A stretch of 64,000 nt of DNA from Treponema sp. UBA4692 (lineage in GTDB: Bacteria; Spirochaetota; Spirochaetia; Treponematales; Treponemataceae): positions 62,001-126,000 of the forward strand of contig DHKO01000009.1 in assembly GCA_002404895.1 (NCBI GenBank). Direction: 5' to 3'. The notes under the pieces are model-generated. The model had not been told where the DNA came from. It ran no database searches and saw nothing but the letters and a program-made list of their open reading frames with translations. Numbering within the stretch: the first letter of the stretch is position 1; each line of letters opens with the position of its first letter. Of the stretch, positions 34,114 to 42,886 are shown piece after piece. The position numbers and the translations under genes are program-made.

Positions 34114-34188
34114 TGAGACTGACACGATTCGAACGTGCGACCCCCACCTCCGCAGGGTGGTGCTCTAATCCAGCTGAGCTACAATCTC
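34114..34188 (-). tRNA. tRNA-Arg (anticodon GCG)
   Basis: Full cloverleaf: acceptor GAGATTG/CAGTCTC with discriminator A, D arm GCTC/GAGC with GG, anticodon stem CCACC/GGTGG, loop CTGCGGA, T arm with TTCGAAT. The anticodon reads GCG for CGC/CGU; most bacteria use ACG (inosine) here. The CCA is not encoded. Confidence 0.92.
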
Positions 34189-34224
34189 ATAAAACAACAC
34201 TTGAAGAGTGATTGTTTCTTTTAA

Positions 34225-34310
34225 CGGAGGCGACAGGAGTTGAACCTGCCCAGCCCGAAAAGGAACTGACGGATTAGCAATCCGTTGTATTACCGCTCTA
34301 CCACACCTCC
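34225..34310 (-). tRNA. tRNA-Ser (anticodon GCT)
   Basis: Acceptor GGAGGTG/CGCCTCC, discriminator G as expected for serine, long class II variable arm, anticodon stem ACGGA/TCCGT and loop TTGCTAA reading AGC/AGU codons. 36 nt upstream of tRNA-Arg in the same transcript. Confidence 0.94.
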
Positions 34311-34329
34311 AGGCGTTATCAAAAAAAAG

Positions 34330-34414
34330 CGGAGCGATAGGGATTTGAACCCCAGATACCTTGCGGTATGCCGGTTTTCAAGACCGGTGCATTCAGCCAC
34401 TCTGCCATCGCTCC
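34330..34414 (-). tRNA. tRNA-Ser (anticodon TGA)
   Basis: Acceptor GGAGCGA/TCGCTCC, discriminator G, long variable arm (ATACCGCAAGGTAT), anticodon stem CCGGT/ACCGG and loop CTTGAAA reading UCN codons. First of the three-tRNA cluster. Confidence 0.94.
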
Positions 34415-34552
34415 ATGTATTTGATATGTTTAGATATTAAATCTTTTGACGGATTGTGTCAATAACGCGAAATGAAATTTTTCGATTTTTTTTTATTTTT
34501 TTCAAAAAAATTTTCTGTAGAATTTTTCGCCTTTCTTGCTTATATTTATCGT

Positions 34553-35158
34553 ATGGATAAAAACAGAATATTTCTTGGTCTTGTAACCGTGGTTTTAGGA
34601 CTTTCTCTTGTGATTTCTCCGGGAACGTTTATTTCAATTTTTGTGATTGTTCTTGGTGTCGCGGCTGTCATTGACGGAATTTTTATCTTGGCGGCCTCGC
34701 GGAATCTTATTCTTGACCCGCAGTACAATATGATTGTCACAATCCGCGGAATTCTGAGCATTGTTGTCGGCGCAGTCGCTGTTGTTCTTCCGATGGCTGT
34801 CGCGGATATCGCCTGGAAAATTATGGCTTACGCTTTGGCTGTCTATCTTCTAGTTTCAAGCGGAATGCAGATTTATACAATCACGAAACTGCACAGAAAC
34901 GGGATTATGATTCGCCAGTCGATGATAGAAGTTTTGACTTCTCTTTTGCTCGCTCTCGCACTTTTTGTGATTCCAAGCCAGGTTGCAGGAAAGTTTATTG
35001 TCCGGCTTTTCGGGCTTGCGCTTGTGATTTTTGGCGGCGGCACGGTATTTTTGCAGTGGCGCAACCGGCCGATTACTGTTGTTCCTGATTCAGTTGAAAA
35101 TGCTGATGAAGATTCAGGAAGCGGAGAGAATAAGTCTGACTCGAAATCGGAAGAGTAA
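34553..35158 (+). CDS. Membrane protein of the HdeD/DUF308 type
   Basis: 201 residues with about six closely spaced membrane helices of Val/Ile/Leu/Ala, arranged in pairs with small GxxxxVxxG-like turns (LGLVTVVLGLSLVISPGTF, GVAAVIDGIFIL), as in HdeD-family proteins, some of which serve acid stress. The tail after residue 175 is acidic and Ser-rich, cytoplasmic. The ATG at 34553 is 6 nt after TATATT (34541-34546) and replaces an upstream in-frame codon at 34472. Function unknown. Confidence 0.78.
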   Translation: MDKNRIFLGLVTVVLGLSLVISPGTFISIFVIVLGVAAVIDGIFILAASRNLILDPQYNMIVTIRGILSIVVGAVAVVLPMAVADIAWKIMAYALAVYLLVSSGMQIYTITKLHRNGIMIRQSMIEVLTSLLLALALFVIPSQVAGKFIVRLFGLALVIFGGGTVFLQWRNRPITVVPDSVENADEDSGSGENKSDSKSEE

Positions 35159-35304
35159 AATTCCTTACGCTTGAAAATTCGGACATTTTTTCTCGCTGAA
35201 AAATCGGCTTGAAAAATCTTTGTTTTGACAGAATAAAATTTAAATCAAAAACCGCAGAGACTCTGCGAAAAAATTAGATTTGCCATAAAAAATTTGGAGA
35301 AAAT

Positions 35305-36033
35305 ATGAAAATCAAGAAATTGAATGAAGTTCTGAAGGAGAATGAATATCCTGGACGCGGAATCGTTGCTGGATTGAGTGCGGACGGAAAATATGCTGTG
35401 AGCGCATACTGGACGATGGGAAGAAGCGCAGGCAGCCGGAACCGCGTTTTTGTTACTGAGAAAGAAAACGGCAGCGAGGTTGTGCGCACGAAGGCTTTTG
35501 ACCCGAGCCTGATTGCAGGCGACCCGAGCCTGATTATCTATGCGGCTGTCCGCCAGCTTGGAAACAGGACAATCGTTACGAACGGCGACCAGACAGACAC
35601 TATTTTTGAAGGAATGAAGAAAGGCGAGACTTTCGAGCAGTCGCTTCGCGGCAGAAAATACGAGCATGACGCTCCGAACTTTACTCCAAGAATTTCTTCG
35701 CTTTTGAACGTTGAAAATGGAAAATACGATTACGCGATTTCAATTTTGAAAAGCGACTGCGGAAACGGCGGCAACTGCCTTCGCTTTACTTTCACTTACG
35801 ACAATCCGCAGGTCGGCGAGGGGCATTTTATCCACACTTACATGGGAAACGGAAATCCTCTTCCGAGCTTTGAGGGCGAGCCTGAGAAAGTTGAAATCAA
35901 GGGAAATCTTGACGAGTTCACAAATATGATTTGGTCTTCATTGAACGAGGAGAACAAGGTTTCTCTTTTTGTCAGATTCATCGACATTCAGACTGGAAAA
36001 TACGAAGAGCGGATTATCAATAAAAACAAGTAG
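35305..36033 (+). CDS. IMP cyclohydrolase of the PurO type
   Basis: 242 residues resembling the archaeal-type IMP cyclohydrolase that closes FAICAR to IMP, the last purine step. The diagnostic N-terminal run PGRGIVAGLSADGKYAVSAY followed by WTMGRSAGSRNR is present, with DPSLIIYAAVR and a NGDQTD segment typical of the family. It lies alone; other pur genes are not in the window. GGAGAAA precedes the ATG. Its stop codon abuts a GC-rich repeat. Bacterial members are known but their activity is often assumed, not tested. Confidence 0.82.
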   Translation: MKIKKLNEVLKENEYPGRGIVAGLSADGKYAVSAYWTMGRSAGSRNRVFVTEKENGSEVVRTKAFDPSLIAGDPSLIIYAAVRQLGNRTIVTNGDQTDTIFEGMKKGETFEQSLRGRKYEHDAPNFTPRISSLLNVENGKYDYAISILKSDCGNGGNCLRFTFTYDNPQVGEGHFIHTYMGNGNPLPSFEGEPEKVEIKGNLDEFTNMIWSSLNEENKVSLFVRFIDIQTGKYEERIINKNK

Positions 36034-36175
36034 GGCGTTGCGGCTTCGCGCCGGGCTTTTCGAGGTTGCAGTGCTACGCACGCGCTTCGCGCTCTCTGCA
36101 ATCCCTAACGCGAAGCGGAGCAAGGCAAGCGGAAGCGGCGCAGAAATGGCTGCTTCGCTTTTGCCCGCAACCGCA
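36033..36175. repeat. GC-rich intergenic repeat, R2 family (GGGCGTTGCGGC ... CCCTAACGC)
   Basis: Begins on the last base of the previous stop codon with GGGCGTTGCGGC, includes CCCTAACGC at 36103-36111 and a GC-rich tail up to about 36175. It fills nearly the whole gap between two co-directional genes. Relatives: 39708-39854 (inverted) and 45915-46094. Confidence 0.7.
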
Positions 36176-36184
36176 TAAAAAAAT

Positions 36185-37963
36185 ATGAAAAAAATTATCT
36201 GCACGACACTTCTCGTTGAGACTTCGCCTCAGGGAATTCCTCTTGGGGCGGCCTGCATTGCTTCTGCAATAAAAAATTCAAGGCTTACAAAAGAAAAATA
36301 CGATGTGGAGCTTGTTGATTTTTCGCTTGAATCTCCTGAAATTGTGCTTGCGAAGCAGAACGGCGGAGAACGTGCGGTTTCCTCTTTTATTGCGCAGAAA
36401 ATCGCCGGGGAAAAAGCGGATTTTGCGTGCTTCAGCGTTTATGTCTGGAACAGAAATATTTTGACGCAGGCGGCTCTTGAGCTGAAAAGGCTTTTGCCTG
36501 AGTGCATTTGCATTGCCGGCGGTCCTGAAGTTACGGCGGCTCCGACATCTTTTGGAAACGTTTTTGATTTTACGACGGCGGGGCAGGGCGAGCTTGCGAC
36601 AGTCCAGCTGCTCTCTGAAATTGAGAAAGGAATTGAGAGAAAAGAAATTCCGAACGATATTTCAGGAATCTATATTCCGGAAAATTCCGTTGAAAATTCT
36701 GATTCAGGCTTGGAAAATTGCAAAGAAAATTTCTTTTCGGATGAAAAAAAATCTTTTTCCGCCGACGGATCATCAGAATCTGAAAAAATAAGGCGCGCTG
36801 TTCCCTGTTCGGTTGAATCGTGCCCGTCTCCTTATCTTGACGGAACAATAGACCCGTCAAAATACGGCGGCGCGCTTTGGGAGCTTGCCCGCGGCTGTCC
36901 GTTCAAATGCTCTTATTGCTATGAAAGCAAGGGCGAGAAAAAAATCGCTTATTTTCCGATGGAGCGGCTTGAGAAGGAAATCGAGCTTTTCGCGAGGAAA
37001 AATATTCCGCAGGTTTTTGTCCTTGATCCGACTTACAATGCGAGCAAGGAACGCGCGATAAAAATGCTCCGGCTGATTGAGAAAAAAACGCCCGGGACTT
37101 TTTATTATTTTGAGGCGCGGGCGGAATTCATCGACAGGGAGCTTGCCCGCGCATTCAGCCGTGTGAACTGCGCGCTTCAAATCGGCTTGCAGAGCGCGAA
37201 TCCTGCTGTCCTGAAAAATGTGCATAGAACGCTCGACAAGAATCTTTTCGTGAGAAACATCGGATTCTTGAATGAAGAAGTCGTTACTTTCGGTTTTGAC
37301 CTGATTTACGGGCTTCCTGGCGACGATTTTGAAGGATTCTGCGAAAGCGTTGACTTTGCTCTTTCTCTTTATCCGAACAATCTGGAGCTTTTTTGCCTTT
37401 CGGTTCTTCCGGGAACTGACCTGCACGACGCCGCTTCTGGATTCGGACTTGAATGGGAGAAGAATCCGCCTTACCATGTCTTGAAGACACCGAAATTTTC
37501 TCAAAAAGATTTGGAACGATGCGGAAAACTTTCAAGCGCGGTGAATCTTTTTTATAACGACGGCCGCGCTGTTCCGTGGCTGAATTCGGTCTTGTATCCG
37601 CTGAAGGAAAAGCCGAGCCGGTTTTTCAGGGATTTTGCGAAATGGCTTGGAAATCTGCCTGAAAATCATAAAAAAGATGTGGAGAAGCTGCAGCTGGAAT
37701 TCGTACGGAAAAAGTTCCATGAGAGTCATCTGGAAAAATTCTATCCTGCGGCGGAAGATTTGATAAAAATGCACGGCGCGCTCGGAAGATGCACTTTTGA
37801 CGGAAGCGAAAGCTCTTTCACGACGAATTATCATCCTGACGATGTTATGAGCGAGTACGGAACAGACTTGATTTTCTTCACGGAGAATGCAAGCCGGCAA
37901 AAATGCCGGGTAAAAGTATTCCAGAGCGGAAACGGCCCGGACTGGAAAGTCTTGGACTGTTAA
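36185..37963 (+). CDS. B12-binding-domain radical SAM protein
   Basis: 592 residues. The N-terminal 140 have a cobalamin-binding-like Rossmann layout (ETSPQGIPLGAACIASAI, ICIAGGPEVTAAP). The radical SAM cluster motif CPFKCSYC (Cys238, 242, 245) follows, with barrel strands such as QVFVLDPTYN and QIGLQSANPAVLKNVHR. The C-terminal 200 residues match the extension seen in DUF4080-type members. Residues 167-204 are a Ser/Glu/Asn-rich insert between the two domains. No Shine-Dalgarno is seen; the 5' region is an R2 repeat. Substrate unknown. Confidence 0.87.
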   Translation: MKKIICTTLLVETSPQGIPLGAACIASAIKNSRLTKEKYDVELVDFSLESPEIVLAKQNGGERAVSSFIAQKIAGEKADFACFSVYVWNRNILTQAALELKRLLPECICIAGGPEVTAAPTSFGNVFDFTTAGQGELATVQLLSEIEKGIERKEIPNDISGIYIPENSVENSDSGLENCKENFFSDEKKSFSADGSSESEKIRRAVPCSVESCPSPYLDGTIDPSKYGGALWELARGCPFKCSYCYESKGEKKIAYFPMERLEKEIELFARKNIPQVFVLDPTYNASKERAIKMLRLIEKKTPGTFYYFEARAEFIDRELARAFSRVNCALQIGLQSANPAVLKNVHRTLDKNLFVRNIGFLNEEVVTFGFDLIYGLPGDDFEGFCESVDFALSLYPNNLELFCLSVLPGTDLHDAASGFGLEWEKNPPYHVLKTPKFSQKDLERCGKLSSAVNLFYNDGRAVPWLNSVLYPLKEKPSRFFRDFAKWLGNLPENHKKDVEKLQLEFVRKKFHESHLEKFYPAAEDLIKMHGALGRCTFDGSESSFTTNYHPDDVMSEYGTDLIFFTENASRQKCRVKVFQSGNGPDWKVLDC

Positions 37964-38157
37964 GAATTTGAAGCTGCAAAGTGTTTTATGGAAAGCTCAC
38001 GGTGAAAAAAGACCGGCTGAAAAGTTTGCGAAGTTCGGCAGAAAGCGTGGCGGGATTTTTTTGTTTTATATCAAAAAACGTTGTCTGAAAGTAAAAAAAA
38101 TCGTGGCTGGAAATCGCTTCTTCTGCTCGCAATGTCGGAAACTGTGTTGTGTATCGG

Positions 38158-39564
38158 CTACATCGAGATTCCCATTGCGGCGGCGAACTGGACGCAGTTT
38201 TTTGTGACGTTGTACGAAACTCCCAGTGCGAGGGCCGGGAATGCTATTTTTGCAAGATAGACTCTGATTCCGCCGTTCGGACCGTGCATAAAGCAGAAGT
38301 CATCATCAAAATCTCTTGCGGAAACTGCCTGATAGTCTCCGTATATGGACAAAGTTCCGATTTTTCCTTTGAAAAGCGCAAATTCAAAGCCTGCGTTTCC
38401 TCCCGCGATTTCCGATGTTCGGAATTTCACCGGCAAAATTGAAACCGCTCCGGCTCCGCCGCCATTATAAGAAGAAATGTGCTGGTCTTTTTCGTAAAAT
38501 GCTGAGGCTGCGGAATAAAATCTCAGGCGGCTTATAGCTAAAATCGGCTTTTGAACGCGAAGATTCGCGGAAATTGTCTTTCCAAATCTGTAGTCGGATT
38601 TTGATGAGTAAAGCGTGATTCCTGCCGAAAATCCGGCTCCGCATGAAGACATAAACCAGCCGTTCCAGTCAGATTTTGAGGCTTGCCAGCTTAATCCTGC
38701 GCCTGCAGAGTTCAGCGAGTCGATTTCCTGAAAATCGCCGGCTTGGCTTGCTGAAAGCGACTTGAAAAATCCTTCGAGGGAAATCGTGTTGAATTCTCCA
38801 ATCTGCTCTGTGATTGAGACTCTGGAGCTTAAATTTACCGCAGCGTATTTTAAGACTTCTTCATCGTCAAGATTTACAAGCGTGTTCTCGTCTTTTGAGG
38901 TTGAAAGAAATATCGAGAATCCCGGAATTCCGTTCTGCTGAGGCGGCCTTGAAAACATCGCCATTCCCATTATCGAAGATTTTGAGTAAAGCCCGCCGAA
39001 CATGAACATATTTTTAAGCCCGAAAGCGTTCGTGTCCATCACCATAAGTCCGCCCGCAAAGCCTGAGCTTGAATACATCGCGAACGGAAGCGGAATAAAA
39101 GTGATTTTTTCTTTCAGCGAGACTTCAACGCTTGCCTCCGTCTCTGAAATTTCCTTCATCGAAATTTGAATGTCGTCGAAAAGCCCTTCAAGCTGCAAAG
39201 CTGTCTCAAGTCCGTGCCGGTCGAAATCCGCAGCTTTAACGTTAAGAAATTTCTTGACTTTAGACTGAATGTAAAAATTTTTTGTCTTTTTTAAGCCATG
39301 GAAATTTATTTTTGTGACTTTGAGATTTTGATTTATTTCCGGTTTTTCATTTTGATTCTGATTTTTGAATTCAGTTAAATTTTGATTTTTGTCTGAAGCT
39401 TGATTTGAGATTTCAGATTCTGTTTTCTGGTTTTCATTTGAATTAAGGTTCTGGATTTGCGTCTCTGTTAAATTTTCAGGAGTGTTTTCTGATTCTTTCG
39501 CCGCTGAGCAAAAAATGCCGGACGCTAAAATAAAAGCGGCGAGAAATAATTTTGTTTTCTGCAT
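38158..39564 (-). CDS. Outer-membrane protein with one POTRA-like domain and a barrel
   Basis: 468 residues. Signal peptide (MQKTKLFLAAFILASG..., about 22) chosen at the ATG 39564 over an upstream in-frame start. Residues 22-75 are Asn/Gln/Glu/Lys low complexity. Residues 77-150 resemble a single POTRA domain (TKINFHGLKKTKNFYIQSKV, LEGLFDDIQISM), as in BamA/TamA relatives. The remainder is a barrel with Gly/Ser-rich strands ending GVSYNVTKNCVQFAAAMGIS. A true BamA has five POTRAs, so this is a short Omp85-like protein of unknown substrate, possibly a surface porin or secretion pore. Confidence 0.7.
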   Translation of the reverse strand: MQKTKLFLAAFILASGIFCSAAKESENTPENLTETQIQNLNSNENQKTESEISNQASDKNQNLTEFKNQNQNEKPEINQNLKVTKINFHGLKKTKNFYIQSKVKKFLNVKAADFDRHGLETALQLEGLFDDIQISMKEISETEASVEVSLKEKITFIPLPFAMYSSSGFAGGLMVMDTNAFGLKNMFMFGGLYSKSSIMGMAMFSRPPQQNGIPGFSIFLSTSKDENTLVNLDDEEVLKYAAVNLSSRVSITEQIGEFNTISLEGFFKSLSASQAGDFQEIDSLNSAGAGLSWQASKSDWNGWFMSSCGAGFSAGITLYSSKSDYRFGKTISANLRVQKPILAISRLRFYSAASAFYEKDQHISSYNGGGAGAVSILPVKFRTSEIAGGNAGFEFALFKGKIGTLSIYGDYQAVSARDFDDDFCFMHGPNGGIRVYLAKIAFPALALGVSYNVTKNCVQFAAAMGISM

Positions 39565-39707
39565 TTTATAAATAATAAAGAAAACAAGTGCGAGTGTCAT
39601 TTGGAATGAATTCTGCGGAAAACGGCGGAACTTCCTGCAATTTTATTTTGACAAATTGACGATTTTTGTCATAACAGATACGATAGTATAATCATTTATG
39701 CTTAAAA

Positions 39708-39854
39708 GCGTTAGGGATAGCAGCACCTGCGAAGCAGTTCTGTAGCGAAGCGTTGGCGAAGCCAGGCTGAGCGGAAGAATGAGCCGCGCAAGACGGCGAA
39801 GTGCGGATAGCCCAGCGGCGAAGGTTGAGCCTGCGAGACCGAGCCGCAACGCCC
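39708..39854. repeat. GC-rich intergenic repeat, R2 family, inverted
   Basis: GCGTTAGGG at 39708 to GCCGCAACGCCC ending 39854: reverse orientation of the R2 termini. It lies between a TATAAT box (39687-39692 region) and fabV, which begins at 39876. Confidence 0.72.
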
Positions 39855-39875
39855 AAAATAGAGAAGGAGAAAACA

Positions 39876-41093
39876 ATGGCTGTTATTAAACCAATGATTC
39901 GCTCGAACATTTGTATCAACTCGCACCCGATTGGCTGCGCTCAGGATACAAGAAACCAGATTGCTTACGTTGTTGAACAGAAGAAAAAACGCGGAACAAA
40001 GACTGCGAAAGAGGGCGGATATGCTCCGAAAAACGTGCTTGTTCTTGGCTGCTCAACAGGATACGGACTTGCAAGCCGGATTGCTGCCGCATTTGAGTTT
40101 GGTGCTGACACAATCGGTGTCTCTTTTGAGAAGGAGGCGACAGAGAAAAAGGCCGGAACTCCTGGGTTCTACAACAACTTGGCTTTTGACAAGGAAGCCC
40201 AGAAAGCCGGACTGAAGTCGAAAACTTTCAATATGGACGCTTTCTCTGACGAGTGCAGAAAGACAGTCATTGACGAGGCTAAAAAACAGGGAATTAAATT
40301 CGACCTTATTATTTATTCTCTTGCTTCTCCAGTTCGCACCGACCCTGACACAAAAATTATGTACCGCTCTGTAATCAAGCCGATTGGGACAACTTTCTCA
40401 GGTCCGTCTCTTGATATGATGACAGGAAAAATCACAATTCAGGAAGCGAAGCCTGCCGAGGGCGACGATGTTCCGAACACTGTGAAAGTTATGGGCGGCG
40501 AAGACTGGGAAAGATGGATTAAGCAGCTCAAAGAGGCTGATGTACTTGCTGACGGAGTGCGCACAGTCGCTTATTCCTACATCGGACCGAAATACAGCCA
40601 CCCGATTTACCGCGACGGCACAATCGGAGCTGCGAAAAAGGATTTGGAAGCCCGCGCGCACAATATCGACAGTTCTTTGAAAGACTTGAACGGAGCGGCT
40701 TACGTTTCTGTGAACAAAGGCCTTGTAACACGCTCTTCAGCGGTTATCCCGATTATCGCGCAGTATCTTGGAGTTTTGTTCAAGATTATGAAGGAAAAGG
40801 GAACTCACGAGGGCTGCATCGAGCAGATGGAGCGTCTTTTTGCTGAGCGGCTTTACACAGCGGACAAGAAAGTTCCTGTTGATTCAGAAAACAGAATCCG
40901 CGTTGACGACTGGGAGCTTGACCCGGCTGTTCAGGCGAAGGTTGACGAGTTTATGCCGAAAGTAACGGAAGAGACTGTGAACGAATACTGCGACTTGGCA
41001 GGACTTCGCCATGACTTCCTGATGATTAACGGTTTCGATGTTCCTGGCGTGGACTACAGCAAAGAAATCGACGACATGAGCAAAATTGACTAG
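39876..41093 (+). CDS. fabV: Trans-2-enoyl-CoA / enoyl-ACP reductase of the FabV/Ter type
   Basis: 405-residue NADH-dependent reductase that saturates trans-2-enoyl thioesters in fatty acid synthesis or in butyrate-type fermentation. N-terminus MAVIKPMIRSNICINSHPIG and the Rossmann motif VLGCSTGYGLASR are those of the T. denticola enzyme family; the catalytic Tyr and Lys of the family-specific Y-x8-K motif are visible in YRDGTIGAAKK. A strong ribosome site (AAGGAG) is 7 nt before the ATG. A strong terminator follows at 41126. Promoter elements lie upstream of an inserted repeat. Confidence 0.95.
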   Translation: MAVIKPMIRSNICINSHPIGCAQDTRNQIAYVVEQKKKRGTKTAKEGGYAPKNVLVLGCSTGYGLASRIAAAFEFGADTIGVSFEKEATEKKAGTPGFYNNLAFDKEAQKAGLKSKTFNMDAFSDECRKTVIDEAKKQGIKFDLIIYSLASPVRTDPDTKIMYRSVIKPIGTTFSGPSLDMMTGKITIQEAKPAEGDDVPNTVKVMGGEDWERWIKQLKEADVLADGVRTVAYSYIGPKYSHPIYRDGTIGAAKKDLEARAHNIDSSLKDLNGAAYVSVNKGLVTRSSAVIPIIAQYLGVLFKIMKEKGTHEGCIEQMERLFAERLYTADKKVPVDSENRIRVDDWELDPAVQAKVDEFMPKVTEETVNEYCDLAGLRHDFLMINGFDVPGVDYSKEIDDMSKID

Positions 41094-41125
41094 TTTATGA
41101 TTTTTTAGACAGAAATCAGCAGAAA

Positions 41126-41174
41126 AACAGCCGGATTTTTGAAGCAGGACTTCATTTTTCCGGCTGTTTTTTTT
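41126..41174 (+). terminator. Terminator of fabV
   Basis: AACAGCCGGA and TCCGGCTGTT pair, with an inner TGAAG/CTTCA stem, followed by eight Ts. Confidence 0.88.
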
Positions 41175-41402
41175 GTAAAAAAAAATGGAACTTTTTGCAG
41201 ATTTGTCTTGATTTTGATTTATTTAAAATTTCTTTAGATTCCAGCATTTTTAATGTTTAAGCGGTTTTACGCGTTTATGCTTTGGAGATTTTTTTTGAAG
41301 CCGCAAAGAGTTTTTCGCTTTTTTTAATCTGATTTCGGCGCGATTTCATTCTGATTTTGTGAAAATTATAATAATTTTATTATTTTTTTAATTTTGCTGT
41401 TT
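41175..41402. other. AT-rich intergenic gap
   Basis: About 228 nt after the fabV terminator and before the end of a minus-strand gene. Runs of A and T; no gene or element seen. Confidence 0.5.
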
Positions 41403-42239
41403 TTATCTCGGTCCTTCCAAGCCGCATATTATCTTTGTGGATTTTGCAAAAATCTCGTTGCATTCGAATTCAATGTAATATTTCCAAAAAAGCAGAATCA
41501 GCGATGAAATGTAGTCTTTTTCATATTCTGCGAGCGGCTTTGAGAAAGCCTTGTTCATCTTGAATTTTGCTTTTGAAGCCATTAAGTCAAGCACGGCATA
41601 ATTTTCATCAAAAATCTGAAACCGAAAGCCAGGAGTGTCTATGGAATAATAAAGTTTTTGTCCGTTTGAGGTCAAAGAATTGTTGACTCTGAAAATTTTT
41701 ATCGGGACAACAAAATTGTCTTCAAGCACGAGGTTTTCTTCCTCGGGAGTTTGCGTTGTTCTCCAGTTTGAATTTTTTGCAAGAAAAATCTGATTTTTTT
41801 CTTTTCCAGTTATGATTTTTATTTCTGTGTCTAGCGTTGCTGCTTCTCCAAAAGGCCAAAGTGCCTGCCTGAGAGTCTTCTTTTTGACTGAATTTGAAGA
41901 AATTTCCGTGTAAAAAAGAGTCTCGCCGTTTTTCTTGAAAATTCCTTTTGTGGAAACAGATTCCTTTTTCTTAAACTCCCAGCCGGATTCTTTCTTTTCA
42001 GCTGCATACATTTCAAGCGAATATTCATTCCAATTGAACGCTCTGTCTGGTTTCGGAGCTGATAAAAAGCTGAAAAATCCGTGGGAAAAATATTCACTTT
42101 CTATAATTTGCTCCTCATAATTTTCTGGATTTTCAATATACATCGAGACAATTCTTGAGACCGTTATGCAGGAGCAGAAAATTTGCTGAGAAAAAAGAGA
42201 AATCAGCAATAAAATCAGTTTCGGGAATTTTGTTTTCAT
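41403..42239 (-). CDS. Hypothetical exported protein or lipoprotein
   Basis: 278 residues from the ATG at 42239, which begins a basic-hydrophobic signal peptide ending in QQIFCSC; either cysteine could be lipidated. An upstream in-frame start at 42305 would bury the signal. The mature part has mixed strands with many aromatic residues and a Trp-rich stretch (GWEFKKK, FWKYYIEFE). No family recognised. The preceding small lipoprotein gene ends 16 nt before it, so they likely share a transcript. Confidence 0.72.
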   Translation of the reverse strand: MKTKFPKLILLLISLFSQQIFCSCITVSRIVSMYIENPENYEEQIIESEYFSHGFFSFLSAPKPDRAFNWNEYSLEMYAAEKKESGWEFKKKESVSTKGIFKKNGETLFYTEISSNSVKKKTLRQALWPFGEAATLDTEIKIITGKEKNQIFLAKNSNWRTTQTPEEENLVLEDNFVVPIKIFRVNNSLTSNGQKLYYSIDTPGFRFQIFDENYAVLDLMASKAKFKMNKAFSKPLAEYEKDYISSLILLFWKYYIEFECNEIFAKSTKIICGLEGPR

Positions 42240-42255
42240 ATTGAAATATTTTTTG

Positions 42256-42648
42256 CTAATCGTCATTTTCGTAACGCCAAAGCTCGGCAGAGCCGTAAAT
42301 GTCATCGTTTTCTGCTGCCGGATAGATTACGACGCGCGAATTTTTTGGAACTTTTTTATTCATTGTTATTTCGCTTCTTTTTGGATTGTCAAATGCGGAA
42401 TAATTTCTGCTTTTTATATAGTAGCTGGAATCTCTTTTTCGGTTCACATAGACATCAATGTCAACATCTGTGTTTTTTGGAGATAATGAATAATAGACAT
42501 ATATTCTTTTGTAGCTGCTGTCTGCCCATTTCGCGCTCTCGATTTTTGCGGAAAAGAAAATTGAGCCGATAAAACCGTCGCATGAGGTCATAAAAAACAG
42601 CGGAATTATGATATATAAAATTGTTATGTGCTTTTTCATAATTTTCAT
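42256..42648 (-). CDS. Small hypothetical lipoprotein
   Basis: 130 residues with a lipoprotein signal peptide and lipobox MTSC (Cys23). The mature chain of about 105 residues is strand-rich with SYKRIYVYYSLS and DVYVNRKRDSSYYIKS, resembling a single fibronectin-like sheet by eye; no family assigned. Followed after 16 nt by the exported protein at 42239. It is back to back with the promoter of the poly-G lipoprotein. Confidence 0.72.
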   Translation of the reverse strand: MKIMKKHITILYIIIPLFFMTSCDGFIGSIFFSAKIESAKWADSSYKRIYVYYSLSPKNTDVDIDVYVNRKRDSSYYIKSRNYSAFDNPKRSEITMNKKVPKNSRVVIYPAAENDDIYGSAELWRYENDD

Positions 42649-42804
42649 TTTTAATGAGAACTTCCCTTTGGAATTTTAAATTTTTCGCAGAAAAACTCCA
42701 TAGCGTTTTACGGAAAATTTCGTGAATAATGACCAAAAGGATTTGTGCAAGATAAAAGCTGAAAAAATTACGATAAGAAAAAGTTAAAGTTGTTTTAATG
42801 TTTA

Positions 42805-42831
42805 TTGACTAAGAAATTTTTGTTTTATAAT
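42805..42831 (+). promoter_or_regulatory. Promoter of poly-G lipoprotein copy 2 (TTGACT-15-TATAAT)
   Basis: TTGACT at 42805-42810 and TATAAT at 42826-42831, 15 nt apart, with a T-rich spacer; same boxes and spacing as at 7767-7793. The short spacing suggests a regulated promoter. Confidence 0.72.
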
Positions 42832-42886
42832 CTGTTATAAGAAAACAACTAGCTTTATAAAAAGCAGTTGTAAGGAGTTATTAGAG

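Noticed and set aside
36857..37504. 215-residue minus-strand frame opposite the radical SAM gene
   Set aside because: Shadow; basic and without any recognisable pattern.
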